A program made the position numbers and the translations under genes. Of a DNA stretch of 64,000 nt, positions 8,703-17,780 are shown piece by piece. Below the pieces are notes generated by a model, which saw only the letters and a program-made list of their open reading frames with translations, searched no databases and was not told where the DNA came from. Numbering within the stretch: the first letter of the stretch is position 1; each line of letters opens with the position of its first letter. Location of the stretch: contig NZ_AYZB01000003.1 in NCBI RefSeq assembly GCF_001436415.1, positions 62,001 through 126,000 of the forward strand, read 5' to 3'. This DNA comes from Latilactobacillus graminis DSM 20719 (GTDB taxonomy: Bacteria; Bacillota; Bacilli; Lactobacillales; Lactobacillaceae).

Positions 8703-9314
8703 CTAGCCCATTTTGTTCCATATAATCTCTTCAGTATGTGTGCCATTACTCTTTAGGACGGATAAACTTGCATTGGCAACCATTTTTTGCGCCCGAATTT
8801 TTGCAAAGGGAATCCCCAGCATGGTATTAATAACAAATAATAAAATAATCCCATGCGCAACAATTAATACATCACCATCAGGGTATGTCTTTTGTACGGT
8901 TTTAATCACAGTCATCCCGCGCTTTAAAACTGCTTGATAGGATTCCGCATGAATTTGCTTGGCATCAAACAATTCTGGATGATGAAAGTAGTTTTCATAC
9001 TGCGGATGTTGCGTCAAACTAGCACCTGGCTGTCCTTCCCAATCACCGAGTGCCATTTCCTTTAAATTATCAACAATCATCGTTGGCGGTGGCGACTGAT
9101 TAAGTTGCGCTACTATCGCATCCATCGTTTCAACGGCACGGGTTAAGGGGGATGTCAGTAATGCGTCAAACGACTGCTCCGCTAACAAGGTCCCTAACCG
9201 TTCAGCCGCCGCTTTCCCGTCCTCCGTCAAAGCCGTATTGGTCCCGCCACCATTGAAACACTGTGCTTGATTGACCATTGTCTCACCATGACGCACAAAA
9301 TAAAAAGTTGTCAT
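8703..9314 (-). CDS. Histidine phosphatase family protein (phosphoglycerate-mutase-like)
   Basis: A 203-residue phosphatase with the catalytic start TTFYFVRHGETMVNQ (the phosphohistidine RHG motif), LTSPLTRAVETMDAI and the second histidine in VLIVAHGIILL. Substrate cannot be told from sequence; small phosphorylated metabolites are usual for the family. It stands alone on the minus strand upstream of azoR by about 120 bases. Confidence 0.88.
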   Translation of the reverse strand: MTTFYFVRHGETMVNQAQCFNGGGTNTALTEDGKAAAERLGTLLAEQSFDALLTSPLTRAVETMDAIVAQLNQSPPPTMIVDNLKEMALGDWEGQPGASLTQHPQYENYFHHPELFDAKQIHAESYQAVLKRGMTVIKTVQKTYPDGDVLIVAHGIILLFVINTMLGIPFAKIRAQKMVANASLSVLKSNGTHTEEIIWNKMG

Positions 9315-9395
9315 CTGTATCCCACCTTTACATGTCTCATCATACTATAAGACAATAAAAAAGCGCTGTCAAAATTATCCAGATTTTCTTAAAAT

Positions 9396-9408
9396 AATGA
9401 TTATCATT
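9396..9408. promoter_or_regulatory. Fur/PerR-type palindrome
   Basis: AATGAT-T-ATCATT is a perfect 6-1-6 inverted repeat matching the core of Fur-family operators. It lies in the 9315-9825 gap, upstream of the decayed frame at 9535-9750. No intact gene follows it, so it may be an orphan operator. Confidence 0.35.
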
Positions 9409-9534
9409 CGTCTCATATCTTTTCCATCATACTGTATTCTTTCTATGGAAATACTAAAGTCATTTATACTTTTACCATGATTGTTCTAGCGTAAACCCAT
9501 GCACTTATATAAAGAAATTTTCTAGATAATAGTC

Positions 9535-9750
9535 CAAAATGATCCGACTTTTACCGTAATAACCGATGGTGATTGGTACTTTGATTCAGCAAACATCATT
9601 CAAGCCTCAATATGACATACCGTTAGCGGCCCTTTCATCGAAACCGGTTTTTAATTTAACTTCGGCGAAAATATTATGAGTGGCGAGTATTTTACGCTCG
9701 CAACATTATCATTTGCAACAAAGTACGCGTATTGCGCGAAATTCCAACCA
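9535..9750 (+). pseudogene. Decayed coding remnant of unknown family
   Basis: Conceptual translation of one frame gives protein-like runs broken by stops: TVITDGDWYFDSANIIQASI, then HTVSGPFIETGF, then FNFGENIMSGEYFTLATLSF. I do not recognise the family. The in-frame stops and lack of a start suggest a relic of a gene once preceded by the Fur-type palindrome. Chance reading through low-complexity DNA cannot be excluded. Confidence 0.3.
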
Positions 9751-9754
9751 AATA

Positions 9755-9784
9755 AAAGGACTGACAAAATTGTCAGTCCTTTTT
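9755..9784. terminator. Terminator downstream of the opu operon
   Basis: AAAGGACTGACA and TGTCAGTCCTTT pair across an AAAT loop, with A-run and T-run on the two sides. It lies just beyond the 3' end of the minus-strand opu genes. Confidence 0.85.
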
Positions 9785-9825
9785 AAGCTGCAACTACATA
9801 GCAATTTCTTAAGTCCTTGCAATCA

Positions 9826-11355
9826 TTATTTTGTAATCAACTTCTTTTCAATCAAGTAATCATGCGCCACGTCACGCGCTTTACGATGTTTAACTTGAAC
9901 TTGATAGTTCATCTGTTGCATTTCGTTTTCAGTAATCTTATCAGCCAAACGGTTCAATGCTTTAACCACTTCTGGATGTTTTTTAGCAAACTCTGCCTTC
10001 ATGATTGGTGCCCCTTGATACGGTGGAAAGAAGTGCCGATCGTCTTCTAAGACAACTAACTTGTAGCGCGCAACTTCCGCATCGGTTGTATAACCGTCGA
10101 CAACATCGACTTTCCCATCTGCAATCGCTTTATAACGAACACTCGGTTCCATAATCTTAGCGTCCAAGTTCAAGTGATAAGTCTGCTTTAAACCTTGGTA
10201 ACCATCTTTTTGATGATAAAAATCTGGATCAAAGCCAGCAGTAAACGGGCGGTTCAAGGCTGCTAAATCAGAAATCGTCCGTACATTATATTTCTTAGCA
10301 AAAACTGCACTAACGGCTAAATCATAACCATTTTGATAGTGCATCGGTGATAAATATGCCATATTAAATTGTGTTTGTAATGCCTGTTGTGCATGGCGAT
10401 ATGTTTTCACCGGATTCTGGTTAGTCTTAGTTGGCGACTTCACCAACGTTTGTAAAACCGTTCCTGTAAATTCAGGATAAATATCGATTTTATCAGCCTT
10501 CAATGCATTAAATAAGAATGTGGTTCCCCCAAAATTTGGCTTGACCGATACTTTGTATTGCGGACGATCCGCTAAAATCAAATCACGATACATATTCATC
10601 AATATTTCAGGTTCACTACCCAACTTACCGGCAATCGTAATCTCCGTCTGTGGGGTTTGAAACCTTACGATACCTTCAATCACGCCAAAAAGACCCACAA
10701 AAATTGCCAAACTGAGCGTGATCTTTTTAAATGATAACATGCCTAACCAGCGAATTAATGCGCTGACCACTAACGCCAAACCAGCCGATAATGTGGCTCC
10801 TACCAATAGTAAGGCATTATTATTCGACTGAATCCCAACAAGAATAAACGTCCCAAGACCGCCCGCGCCAATCAAGGCCGCTAAAGTTGCTGTCCCAATA
10901 ATCATGACGAGTGCAATCCGCAAGCCTGAAATAATCAGCGGCATCGCCAAGGGTAATTCAATTCGTAAAAGACGTTTAGCCCGTGGTAATCCAAAAGCAA
11001 CTTCTGCTTCTTTTAACGCAGGGTCAATACCGCTAAGACCCGCATATGTATTTTGAAAAATCGGCATTAAGGCATATAAAACTAAAGTAATCACAGCTGG
11101 TACTGTGCCAATTCCAACCAATGGGATTAATAATCCTAATAGCGCCAAAGAGGGGATTGTCTGTAAAACACTCGTGACTTGGAGCATTGCTTCAGCTAGT
11201 TTTTGATGCGTCATTAGAATAACCGCTAACGGAATTCCAATCACGGCTGCAATCAATAATGCTAGTAGTGAGATTTCAAGATGTTGTCCGAGGGCTTGCA
11301 ATAACTCACCGGATTGTGTCGTTAAAATCTGTGTAATTTGTTCAATCATCATCAA
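9826..11355 (-). CDS. Glycine betaine/carnitine/choline ABC transporter, fused permease and substrate-binding protein
   Basis: A 509-residue fusion. Residues 1-210 form an OpuCB/OpuBB-type permease with about five membrane segments and the coupling loop EAEVAFGLPRAKRLLRIELPLAMP. After a further transmembrane segment near 213-230, residues about 235-509 are a type II quaternary-amine binding protein (ITIAGKLGSEPEILMNMYRDLI, GTTFLFNALKADKIDIYPEFTGT). Fusion tethers the receptor to the membrane, as known in the OpuA family of lactic acid bacteria. Role: osmoprotectant uptake. Its start overlaps the ATPase stop by four bases. Confidence 0.9.
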   Translation of the reverse strand: MMMIEQITQILTTQSGELLQALGQHLEISLLALLIAAVIGIPLAVILMTHQKLAEAMLQVTSVLQTIPSLALLGLLIPLVGIGTVPAVITLVLYALMPIFQNTYAGLSGIDPALKEAEVAFGLPRAKRLLRIELPLAMPLIISGLRIALVMIIGTATLAALIGAGGLGTFILVGIQSNNNALLLVGATLSAGLALVVSALIRWLGMLSFKKITLSLAIFVGLFGVIEGIVRFQTPQTEITIAGKLGSEPEILMNMYRDLILADRPQYKVSVKPNFGGTTFLFNALKADKIDIYPEFTGTVLQTLVKSPTKTNQNPVKTYRHAQQALQTQFNMAYLSPMHYQNGYDLAVSAVFAKKYNVRTISDLAALNRPFTAGFDPDFYHQKDGYQGLKQTYHLNLDAKIMEPSVRYKAIADGKVDVVDGYTTDAEVARYKLVVLEDDRHFFPPYQGAPIMKAEFAKKHPEVVKALNRLADKITENEMQQMNYQVQVKHRKARDVAHDYLIEKKLITK

Positions 11356-12287
11356 AGCCCCCGTTTCGCAATGAACGTCGTTAGATCAACCATCGTCAAT
11401 TGCCGCTGCATTTGTCCATCGGTTGCTGCTATCACATTATCCGGCTGAGCGATTAACTGCTGAGCTAATTCAGCTAAAGTGGCGGTCTTAGCAATCGTCG
11501 GTTGCCGACTAACACTAGTGCCTAAATCGACCAGCAATAAATCTTGCACCGTCAACGACGTCGGTTGACGTTCGATGTCAAAAAATTCACGAACGAATTC
11601 ATTTTTGGGCTGGTTAAAAATGGCTTCTGCCGTCCCAATTTGTTGAATACTCCCCTGACGCATCACTGCAATTTCATCACCCAATCGCAGCGCTTCTTTC
11701 ATGTCATGGGTCACAAAGACCACCGTATTATGTAATTGCTTCTGCAAATGCAATACGAGGTCTTGTAATTGCGTCCGGGTAACTGGATCCAATGCGCTAA
11801 ATGGTTCATCCATTAAAACTACTTTAGGCTTGGCGGCAAGCGCTCGAATTATCCCAATTCGCTGTTGTTGCCCCCCTGACAGCTCGTTTGGATACCGATT
11901 AGCATATGTATCCGGATTCAGATTAACAAGTGCTAACAGCTCACGGGCACGCTGTTGTCGATCAGCTTTAGACCATTTTAAGACTTCAAGTTGTATTGTA
12001 ATATTCTCTTCAATTGTCAAATGTGGAAAGAGCGCAATGTTCTGTAATACATAGCCAATATTAAGGCGGAGTGTTTGCACATCCATTTGATCAATGGGTT
12101 GCCCATCAAACTTAATCGTCCCACTTGTCGGTTCAATCAACCGATTTATCATCTTAACTGTGGTCGTCTTACCACTACCACTTGGGCCCACCAACACAAA
12201 AAGACCATTGTCTGGAATCGTCAATGTTAGCCCATCTAAAGCTAGACTTTGCGCATACTCTTTGGTGACACCTTCAAATTCAATCAT
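11352..12287 (-). CDS. Quaternary-amine (Opu-type) ABC transporter ATP-binding protein
   Basis: A 311-residue ABC ATPase driving the fused permease/receptor encoded next. Walker A is GPSGSGKTTTVKMINRL, the signature LSGGQQQRIGIIRALA and Walker B VVLMDEPFSALDP. The C-terminal 70 residues (from about 240) are a short regulatory tail where OpuCA-type proteins carry CBS domains; here it is too short for a full CBS pair. The ATGA overlap with the downstream gene shows translational coupling. Confidence 0.92.
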   Translation of the reverse strand: MIEFEGVTKEYAQSLALDGLTLTIPDNGLFVLVGPSGSGKTTTVKMINRLIEPTSGTIKFDGQPIDQMDVQTLRLNIGYVLQNIALFPHLTIEENITIQLEVLKWSKADRQQRARELLALVNLNPDTYANRYPNELSGGQQQRIGIIRALAAKPKVVLMDEPFSALDPVTRTQLQDLVLHLQKQLHNTVVFVTHDMKEALRLGDEIAVMRQGSIQQIGTAEAIFNQPKNEFVREFFDIERQPTSLTVQDLLLVDLGTSVSRQPTIAKTATLAELAQQLIAQPDNVIAATDGQMQRQLTMVDLTTFIAKRGL

Positions 12288-12385
12288 ACGCTGCTCCTTT
12301 TGCCCGTTAACAATTTTATTAACTTATTGTAACACTTGCCGATTATCACGCCAATTCACGTGCTTTCACGGTCAATTCAATCTTT

Positions 12386-12413
12386 TTGATTCACTTGCGG
12401 ACTATGCTAGGAT
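12386..12413 (+). promoter_or_regulatory. Promoter of the flavin disulfide oxidoreductase gene
   Basis: TTGATT at 12386-12391 and TAGGAT at 12408-12413 are 16 bases apart, with TGC before the -10 (extended -10). A GAGGAGG ribosome site follows before the ATG at 12445. Confidence 0.5.
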
Positions 12414-12444
12414 AAAGTTGAATTGAAACTGAGGAGGTTTTAGT

Positions 12445-13779
12445 ATGCAAACACATTTCGATACAATTGTCATCGGTGGCGGGCCTGGTGGGTTAGCGGC
12501 TGCCTACAGTCTCGCTGAGCAGCAGTCCGTCTTAGTCGCTGAAAATGATTTATGGGGCGGTACTTGTCCCAATCGCGGCTGTGATCCTAAAAAAATGCTC
12601 TATTCAGCCGTCGAAATACTCGATCAACAACAAGCACTGCAAGCGCATGGCTTACGCGGAAAAAGTACCATTAATTGGTCTGAACTCATGGCCTTTAAAC
12701 GTCACTACACCCAACAGGTCCCAGAGAATACTCTAAATGGTCTGCAAAGTGCTGGAATTCAAACTATTACCGGTACCGCCCACTTTGTTGATTCACAAAC
12801 TTTACAAATCAACAAAATAAACTATACTGCTGCGCATTTCATCATTGCGACTGGCCAAACACCTACGATTCCCACCATTGATGGTCAAGAATTTTTGCAG
12901 ACGAGCAATCAATTCTTAGACCTCAAGCATTTACCCGATAAAATTGCCTTCATCGGCGCCGGTTATATTGCTATCGAATTGGCCAATATTGCGGTTACCG
13001 CAGGTGCTGAGGTTCATATCATTCAGCATAATAATCGAATTTTACGTGATTTCCCAGTGGCAATGACCTCGGAACTCGTGACTAGTCTTCAAAACAAAGG
13101 CGTCCAATTCCACTTTGGAACAACGGTCACTGGAATTCATAAATCAGCAAAAGGTCTCACTCTCAACAATCCTGACGGTTTGATGCTAACGGTGAATGCC
13201 GTTTTTGCCGCAATGGGCCGCAAACCCAATATCGCCCAATTAGCATTAGAAAAAGCTGGGGTAACAACGAGCAATCATGGCATTCAAGTCGATGACCATT
13301 TAATGAGTAGTAATCCACGAATTTATGCAATCGGTGATGTGGTCGACCGCCCCCAACCCAAGCTAACACCGGTCGCTGGCTTTGAAGCGCGTTACGTAGC
13401 TGGTCAACTATTGCAAACCAATACGACTGCAATTGCCTATCCACTAATCCCGCACACTGTCTACGCTAGTCCACAGATCTCACAAGTTGGTATCACCGTT
13501 AAAACGGCCCAAGATAATCCTCGCCAATATCGGATTAAACAACAAACCACTACCAATTGGTACACCTTCAATCGAATTAAGGAATCAAACGCAATCGTGA
13601 CAACTATTTTTGAGCGCCAAACCAACCAACTTGTTGGCGCCGCAGCCTACACCACACTTGCCGAAGAATTGATTAATTACTTTACAACCCTGATTAAAAA
13701 TCAGACCACCGCAACTGAACTCACTGATACCATTTATAACTACCCAAGCCCAGCGAGTGACTTGAAATATTATTATTAA
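12445..13779 (+). CDS. FAD-dependent pyridine nucleotide-disulfide oxidoreductase
   Basis: A 444-residue member of the glutathione reductase/dihydrolipoamide dehydrogenase superfamily. It has the FAD loop IVIGGGPGGLAAAYSLAE, the redox pair in GGTCPNRGCDPKKML (Cys-x4-Cys), the NAD(P)H loop FIGAGYIAIELANIA and the second FAD motif IYAIGDVVDRPQPKLTPVA. The C-terminal dimer domain lacks the usual His-Pro-x-x-x-Glu acid-base pair; the equivalent place reads NYPSPASDL. It may therefore not be a classical glutathione reductase. Monocistronic, with a terminator directly after it. Confidence 0.85.
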   Translation: MQTHFDTIVIGGGPGGLAAAYSLAEQQSVLVAENDLWGGTCPNRGCDPKKMLYSAVEILDQQQALQAHGLRGKSTINWSELMAFKRHYTQQVPENTLNGLQSAGIQTITGTAHFVDSQTLQINKINYTAAHFIIATGQTPTIPTIDGQEFLQTSNQFLDLKHLPDKIAFIGAGYIAIELANIAVTAGAEVHIIQHNNRILRDFPVAMTSELVTSLQNKGVQFHFGTTVTGIHKSAKGLTLNNPDGLMLTVNAVFAAMGRKPNIAQLALEKAGVTTSNHGIQVDDHLMSSNPRIYAIGDVVDRPQPKLTPVAGFEARYVAGQLLQTNTTAIAYPLIPHTVYASPQISQVGITVKTAQDNPRQYRIKQQTTTNWYTFNRIKESNAIVTTIFERQTNQLVGAAAYTTLAEELINYFTTLIKNQTTATELTDTIYNYPSPASDLKYYY

Positions 13780-13782
13780 CAT

Positions 13783-13822
13783 AAAAAAGTCTAATTTAGC
13801 ATCCGCTGAATTAGACTTTTTT
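13783..13822. terminator. Bidirectional terminator
   Basis: AAAAAAGTCTAATT and AATTAGACTTTTTT pair around a loop of about twelve bases between the convergent genes ending at 13779 and 13829. Confidence 0.88.
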
Positions 13823-13828
13823 CTATTA

Positions 13829-15292
13829 TTATAGCTCGTTGTCGATGACCCCCGTTCCCTCTCGATACTCAGAAGGTGTCATCCCAGTTTGTAGTTTAAA
13901 TAATCTGTAAAAGTACCCATGATTCTGATAACCAACAAATGATGCTATATAATTCACATCATAATATTTAGTATTCTGCAGCATATCCAAGGCAATATTA
14001 ATTCGATAATCATTTAAATACTGCGAAAAACTACGCCCCATATCTTGCTTGAATAATTGCCCTAAATAAACGGCGTTTAAATGTAATTCCTGAGCAATCA
14101 TTCCTAATGACAATGGTTCTGAATAACGATTTTCAACAATTTGACACATCGTCGCAACATTTGTAGTCAAATGTCGTTGGACCACCTCGCTAGTTTCTTG
14201 GAAAACATTAACAATAGCACGCTCAATTTCTGAAACGACCGTTGCCTGATTGATCGCAACAATCGCCTTTGTCTTTGTTTCTGATTTCAATAATTTCTCG
14301 TTCAAAACTAAAACAACAATCAATGCAAATTGTCGCACTAGTACGTCGGACGCATTCGAATTTTCTAACCACTTAGTTTGGGTCACAAACCATTTTTTAA
14401 ACATGGATAGGTCAAATCCTTTAATAGCAGCTTTAACTTGCGCATATCCTGGTAAAATTACGCTATCATCGGTCATTTTATGATTCGTTAACCACTGCAA
14501 TCCATAAGGTGATTCAAAGAAATACTGACGGGCAATCTCCGCTTCCAATTGCTGATAAGCTTGCCTGAAACTGCCAACCACAACAATATCGCCAATAATC
14601 ATCGGTCGGTGCCGATTACTGACTCGTGATGGTGCCTTTTTGATAAACTGTCTTAATTGATTTTCTGTCCCTTGAAAAATAATGATATAATCGTGGCCTT
14701 CTAAAAAGAACCCTTTAACAGCGAAGATCGTCTGCAAATATGCGACCAATGCCCTTGGTGGCTTTGGGTTTAAAATACCAATTAACCGGACATTTTGTTG
14801 ACAACTTATATTTAACTTTTGCATCAAATCTTCACTATTTTGCATGTCAGTACTTTGTAATAGGGCCCGTGTCTGCGCCTGCATTGCCAGGTCAGCCATC
14901 TGTTGATAATTTTTTTGTTTCTCTATATGCTCAATTGCACTTTGGAGTGCTTCGATTAACTCATCAGTATCAATCGGTTTTTTTAAATAGTTAACGGCTC
15001 CTTGTTGTAAGCCTGCTTTTACATAGTCAAAATCTGAGTACCCCGAAATAACAATCAGTGCCATATCCGGTTGAATTTTCTTTGCCTGAGCAACAAAACT
15101 CGGACCATCTAATTCTGGCATATTCATATCAGAAATTAAAATATCGATTGGTAACTCTTGCAATTGTGTTAATGCTACTAGTGGGTTTTGTTCTGTTACT
15201 TTGACCTCCAACCTCAGTGACGCCCAATCAATTATCTTACGATATCCGCGTAATAACATGTATTCGTCGTCAACAATCATTACATTGAACAT
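13829..15292 (-). CDS. YesN-type response regulator, receiver plus AraC DNA-binding domain
   Basis: A 487-residue two-component regulator. Residues 1-120 are a receiver domain with the phosphoacceptor Asp in ILISDMNMPELDG and the conserved Lys in NYLKKPIDTDEL. A variable middle is followed by a C-terminal double helix-turn-helix (LGMIAQELHLNAVYLGQLFK and VNYIASFVGYQNHGYFYRLF). It lies seven bases after the partner kinase stop. In Firmicutes such pairs control LplB/YtcQ-type glycan importers, which fits the transporter at 17.8-21.2 kb. Confidence 0.92.
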   Translation of the reverse strand: MFNVMIVDDEYMLLRGYRKIIDWASLRLEVKVTEQNPLVALTQLQELPIDILISDMNMPELDGPSFVAQAKKIQPDMALIVISGYSDFDYVKAGLQQGAVNYLKKPIDTDELIEALQSAIEHIEKQKNYQQMADLAMQAQTRALLQSTDMQNSEDLMQKLNISCQQNVRLIGILNPKPPRALVAYLQTIFAVKGFFLEGHDYIIIFQGTENQLRQFIKKAPSRVSNRHRPMIIGDIVVVGSFRQAYQQLEAEIARQYFFESPYGLQWLTNHKMTDDSVILPGYAQVKAAIKGFDLSMFKKWFVTQTKWLENSNASDVLVRQFALIVVLVLNEKLLKSETKTKAIVAINQATVVSEIERAIVNVFQETSEVVQRHLTTNVATMCQIVENRYSEPLSLGMIAQELHLNAVYLGQLFKQDMGRSFSQYLNDYRINIALDMLQNTKYYDVNYIASFVGYQNHGYFYRLFKLQTGMTPSEYREGTGVIDNEL

Positions 15293-15299
15293 TTTAGAA

Positions 15300-17015
15300 T
15301 CATCCCTCTACATTAATAAAATGCATTGTTACCTGAACACAATTTGTATCAGTAACGCTAATTACCATATCAAATGAATCCCCAAAATAAGCACGCATTC
15401 TTAAGTACACATTTTGAAGACCAATCGATGATCGTTTCTCAATACTATTGGTATCTCTCATCTTCTGATTGATTTGAACGACTTGTCCTTCAGTCAATAA
15501 ATGTCCGTTATTAATGATTTCAATTGTAATTTGTTGATCCGCTTGATGTACCTTGATACTAAGGGCATTATTATTCCGAGTAAAATCAACGCCGTGAACA
15601 AAATAATTCTCTACAATTGGTTGAATCATAAACTTCGGTACTTTAATTGCACCGACACCCGTATCCATTTTAATTTGATAAGCGAGTCGATCCGGAAACC
15701 GAACTTGGTATAAATAGATGTATTTATCAACAAAAGAAAGTTCTTTTTTTAATGTAGATTGTGCTGAAAAATCAGTATTATTTTTCAATAAAGCCGCAAA
15801 ACTGTAAACTACTTTTGCAAGTTCTGGCTGGTTAGCATCAATTGCTGCCATTCGAATATATTCCAATGTATTCGACATAAAATGCGGGTTTATTTGCGCT
15901 TGTAACGCACGAATATTTGCCTCTTGATTCGATATTTTCAATTGGTATATGGTATATACGTATTCATGAATCTCTTCAAACATCTGATTAATCCCGTCGG
16001 CAAGTGTTTTTAAATCTGTCTGTTTAGGGATAACAGTAACCCGCGTAGCCAAATTACCTGCACTAAAATGACTAACCGTCTCTACAATCATCTCTAACTG
16101 TTGCTGGTATCGTCTGAAAAGCAATCGCAGTCCACTACTAAGTCCAATCAATAGAATCAACCCACTTACGACAATTGGCAAAGTTCGGCTAAACATCATT
16201 TGTCTTGCCTTAATCTGATTGACAATCATCACCGCAGTATATCCGGACGGTAATATTTTACGTTGCACCTGATATCCCGTTAGCTGATCAATTCGATTAT
16301 TAGCCATTGCCTGAACAATCTTTTGCTTTTCTTTATTCATAACACCCTTACCTGAATAGTAAAAAATTAGCTTACCCTGTGGTGTGCGCATAAATAGTTG
16401 TATCGGAATCGCTGCATCAATCTGGCTTAATTGATGTTTAAAATTTTGCACCCTAAACGTTATATTCAATGTCCCATCTACATTAAGCGTATATGGGTTA
16501 ATCAACGGGGTTGTGATAGCAAATGGGTCCTGCCGCTGTTCGCTTCTATCGAATATCAATGTACCACCTGGTCTATCTTGTGTTGCCATAAATGTTTTTT
16601 TCTGGTTAGCAAGCCGTAAACTGAAACGCGCTACTTGTGGATGATTCATTAAAAATAATCGTGTTTCATTCGGCCAAAAGAAATAATGCCCAGAACTAAT
16701 CGTCTGATCCGTCGCGTAATCACTATATTCCGTTAGTGATTTAGTGAAATATTCATTCAAGTTTGCTAAGGTCTCCGAATTTGCAACTAACTGATTTGCA
16801 AATTGTTGACTAATTTGTAAACTTCGCGAAACATCACTTGCCATTTCAGTCGTGATCGTTGTTTCAACTTGATTTAATTCTGCATTATAATTTTTAATAC
16901 TCGACCAGACAAAGAAAGTCGTCACTAACAAGACAGTCATCGTTAGAATAACCGTGTATAAATTAATGAGCCAAATAAAGCTTGATTTCATGTGTTTCTT
17001 CGGTCTAATCATCAC
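15300..17015 (-). CDS. YesM-type sensor histidine kinase
   Basis: A 571-residue membrane kinase. It has a transmembrane segment near 14-38, a large extracellular sensory domain to about 270, a second membrane segment (VVSGLILLIGLSSGLRLLF), a HAMP linker, the His-kinase motif QINPHFMSNTLEYIRMAA with the phosphoacceptor His, and a HATPase domain with IVENYFVHGVDF. Its start shares one base with the stop of the preceding membrane protein gene and it is followed by its response regulator, so all three form one operon. Confidence 0.92.
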   Translation of the reverse strand: MMIRPKKHMKSSFIWLINLYTVILTMTVLLVTTFFVWSSIKNYNAELNQVETTITTEMASDVSRSLQISQQFANQLVANSETLANLNEYFTKSLTEYSDYATDQTISSGHYFFWPNETRLFLMNHPQVARFSLRLANQKKTFMATQDRPGGTLIFDRSEQRQDPFAITTPLINPYTLNVDGTLNITFRVQNFKHQLSQIDAAIPIQLFMRTPQGKLIFYYSGKGVMNKEKQKIVQAMANNRIDQLTGYQVQRKILPSGYTAVMIVNQIKARQMMFSRTLPIVVSGLILLIGLSSGLRLLFRRYQQQLEMIVETVSHFSAGNLATRVTVIPKQTDLKTLADGINQMFEEIHEYVYTIYQLKISNQEANIRALQAQINPHFMSNTLEYIRMAAIDANQPELAKVVYSFAALLKNNTDFSAQSTLKKELSFVDKYIYLYQVRFPDRLAYQIKMDTGVGAIKVPKFMIQPIVENYFVHGVDFTRNNNALSIKVHQADQQITIEIINNGHLLTEGQVVQINQKMRDTNSIEKRSSIGLQNVYLRMRAYFGDSFDMVISVTDTNCVQVTMHFINVEG

Positions 17016-17626
17016 TAAGCCACTTTAAGTTGCCGATCAATTTTTTGATACCAACCTCGAGATAGCCAGTCGGCTAATACCACATAGGTGCCCGGTAAGA
17101 AGAAAAGGATTAATCCTGGCCATTTTTTAGCCGCTAATACAATTGCAATGGTTGCTGTAATAAAAAAGAGTAATTGATAAAAACTACTGAAAAATTGTGC
17201 AAAGGCTAACTTAACAGCATTGTACATTGAGACTTCATATCGAGCTCGAAGCAGTAAGGTAAAAATACCAACGCAAAAAGTGAGTGTAATTCCAAAAATA
17301 ATCAGGAATTGGACCATTACCATCCAAGCATAGTTAAGCTGGGTGCTCAAATATAAGTTATACATTAGGATTAGAATGACGCCGATAAATACCCATGCAT
17401 TTCGATTAACATGCCAAAAATCCTGTTTAAATAGCTGCCAACTGGACTTAAACCGATAACGTTGAGAAGCCCACTGATTCTCCATAAAAAGTTCTGTCAC
17501 GACATGTAATGCTGGCCCGATTCCAAAAACTACTAATCCCAATAATGTGAAAAACCAAAAATAAATGGTCATCAGGAATAAAACATAGACCCTTGTAAAA
17601 ATAGTTTGTGTTGCTTGTCCAATCAT
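17015..17626 (-). CDS. YesL/DUF624-family membrane protein
   Basis: A 203-residue integral membrane protein with five or six hydrophobic segments and the DUF624 hallmarks GIGPALHVVTELFM and FKQDFWHVNRNAWVF. Proteins of this family are encoded next to YesM/YesN pairs and oligosaccharide importers; their function is not settled. Here it is the first gene of the sensor operon. Confidence 0.85.
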   Translation of the reverse strand: MIGQATQTIFTRVYVLFLMTIYFWFFTLLGLVVFGIGPALHVVTELFMENQWASQRYRFKSSWQLFKQDFWHVNRNAWVFIGVILILMYNLYLSTQLNYAWMVMVQFLIIFGITLTFCVGIFTLLLRARYEVSMYNAVKLAFAQFFSSFYQLLFFITATIAIVLAAKKWPGLILFFLPGTYVVLADWLSRGWYQKIDRQLKVA

Positions 17627-17657
17627 TATGCTATCCCCTTGCTAACTCACTATGCTT

Positions 17658-17671
17658 TAAATGCGCTTTCA
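17658..17671. promoter_or_regulatory. cre-like site before the YesLMN-type operon
   Basis: TAAATGCGCTTTCA (reverse TGAAAGCGCATTTA) matches 12 of 14 cre positions, about 30 bases upstream of the first gene of the sensor operon. Confidence 0.45.
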
Positions 17672-17731
17672 TTGTTAATGATACCTATATCAGGATGATT
17701 GTCAAATGAATTTTTCCGTGAGTAAAATCTA

Positions 17732-17766
17732 AAAAATACTCAGATCAACTTGTGATCTGAGTATCC
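17732..17766 (-). terminator. Terminator of the glycan importer operon
   Basis: ATACTCAGATCA and TGATCTGAGTAT form a 12-bp stem with a five-base loop. On the minus strand it is followed by a T-run, downstream of the binding-protein gene stop. Confidence 0.85.
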
Positions 17767-17780
17767 CTAGCTCAAAATAC

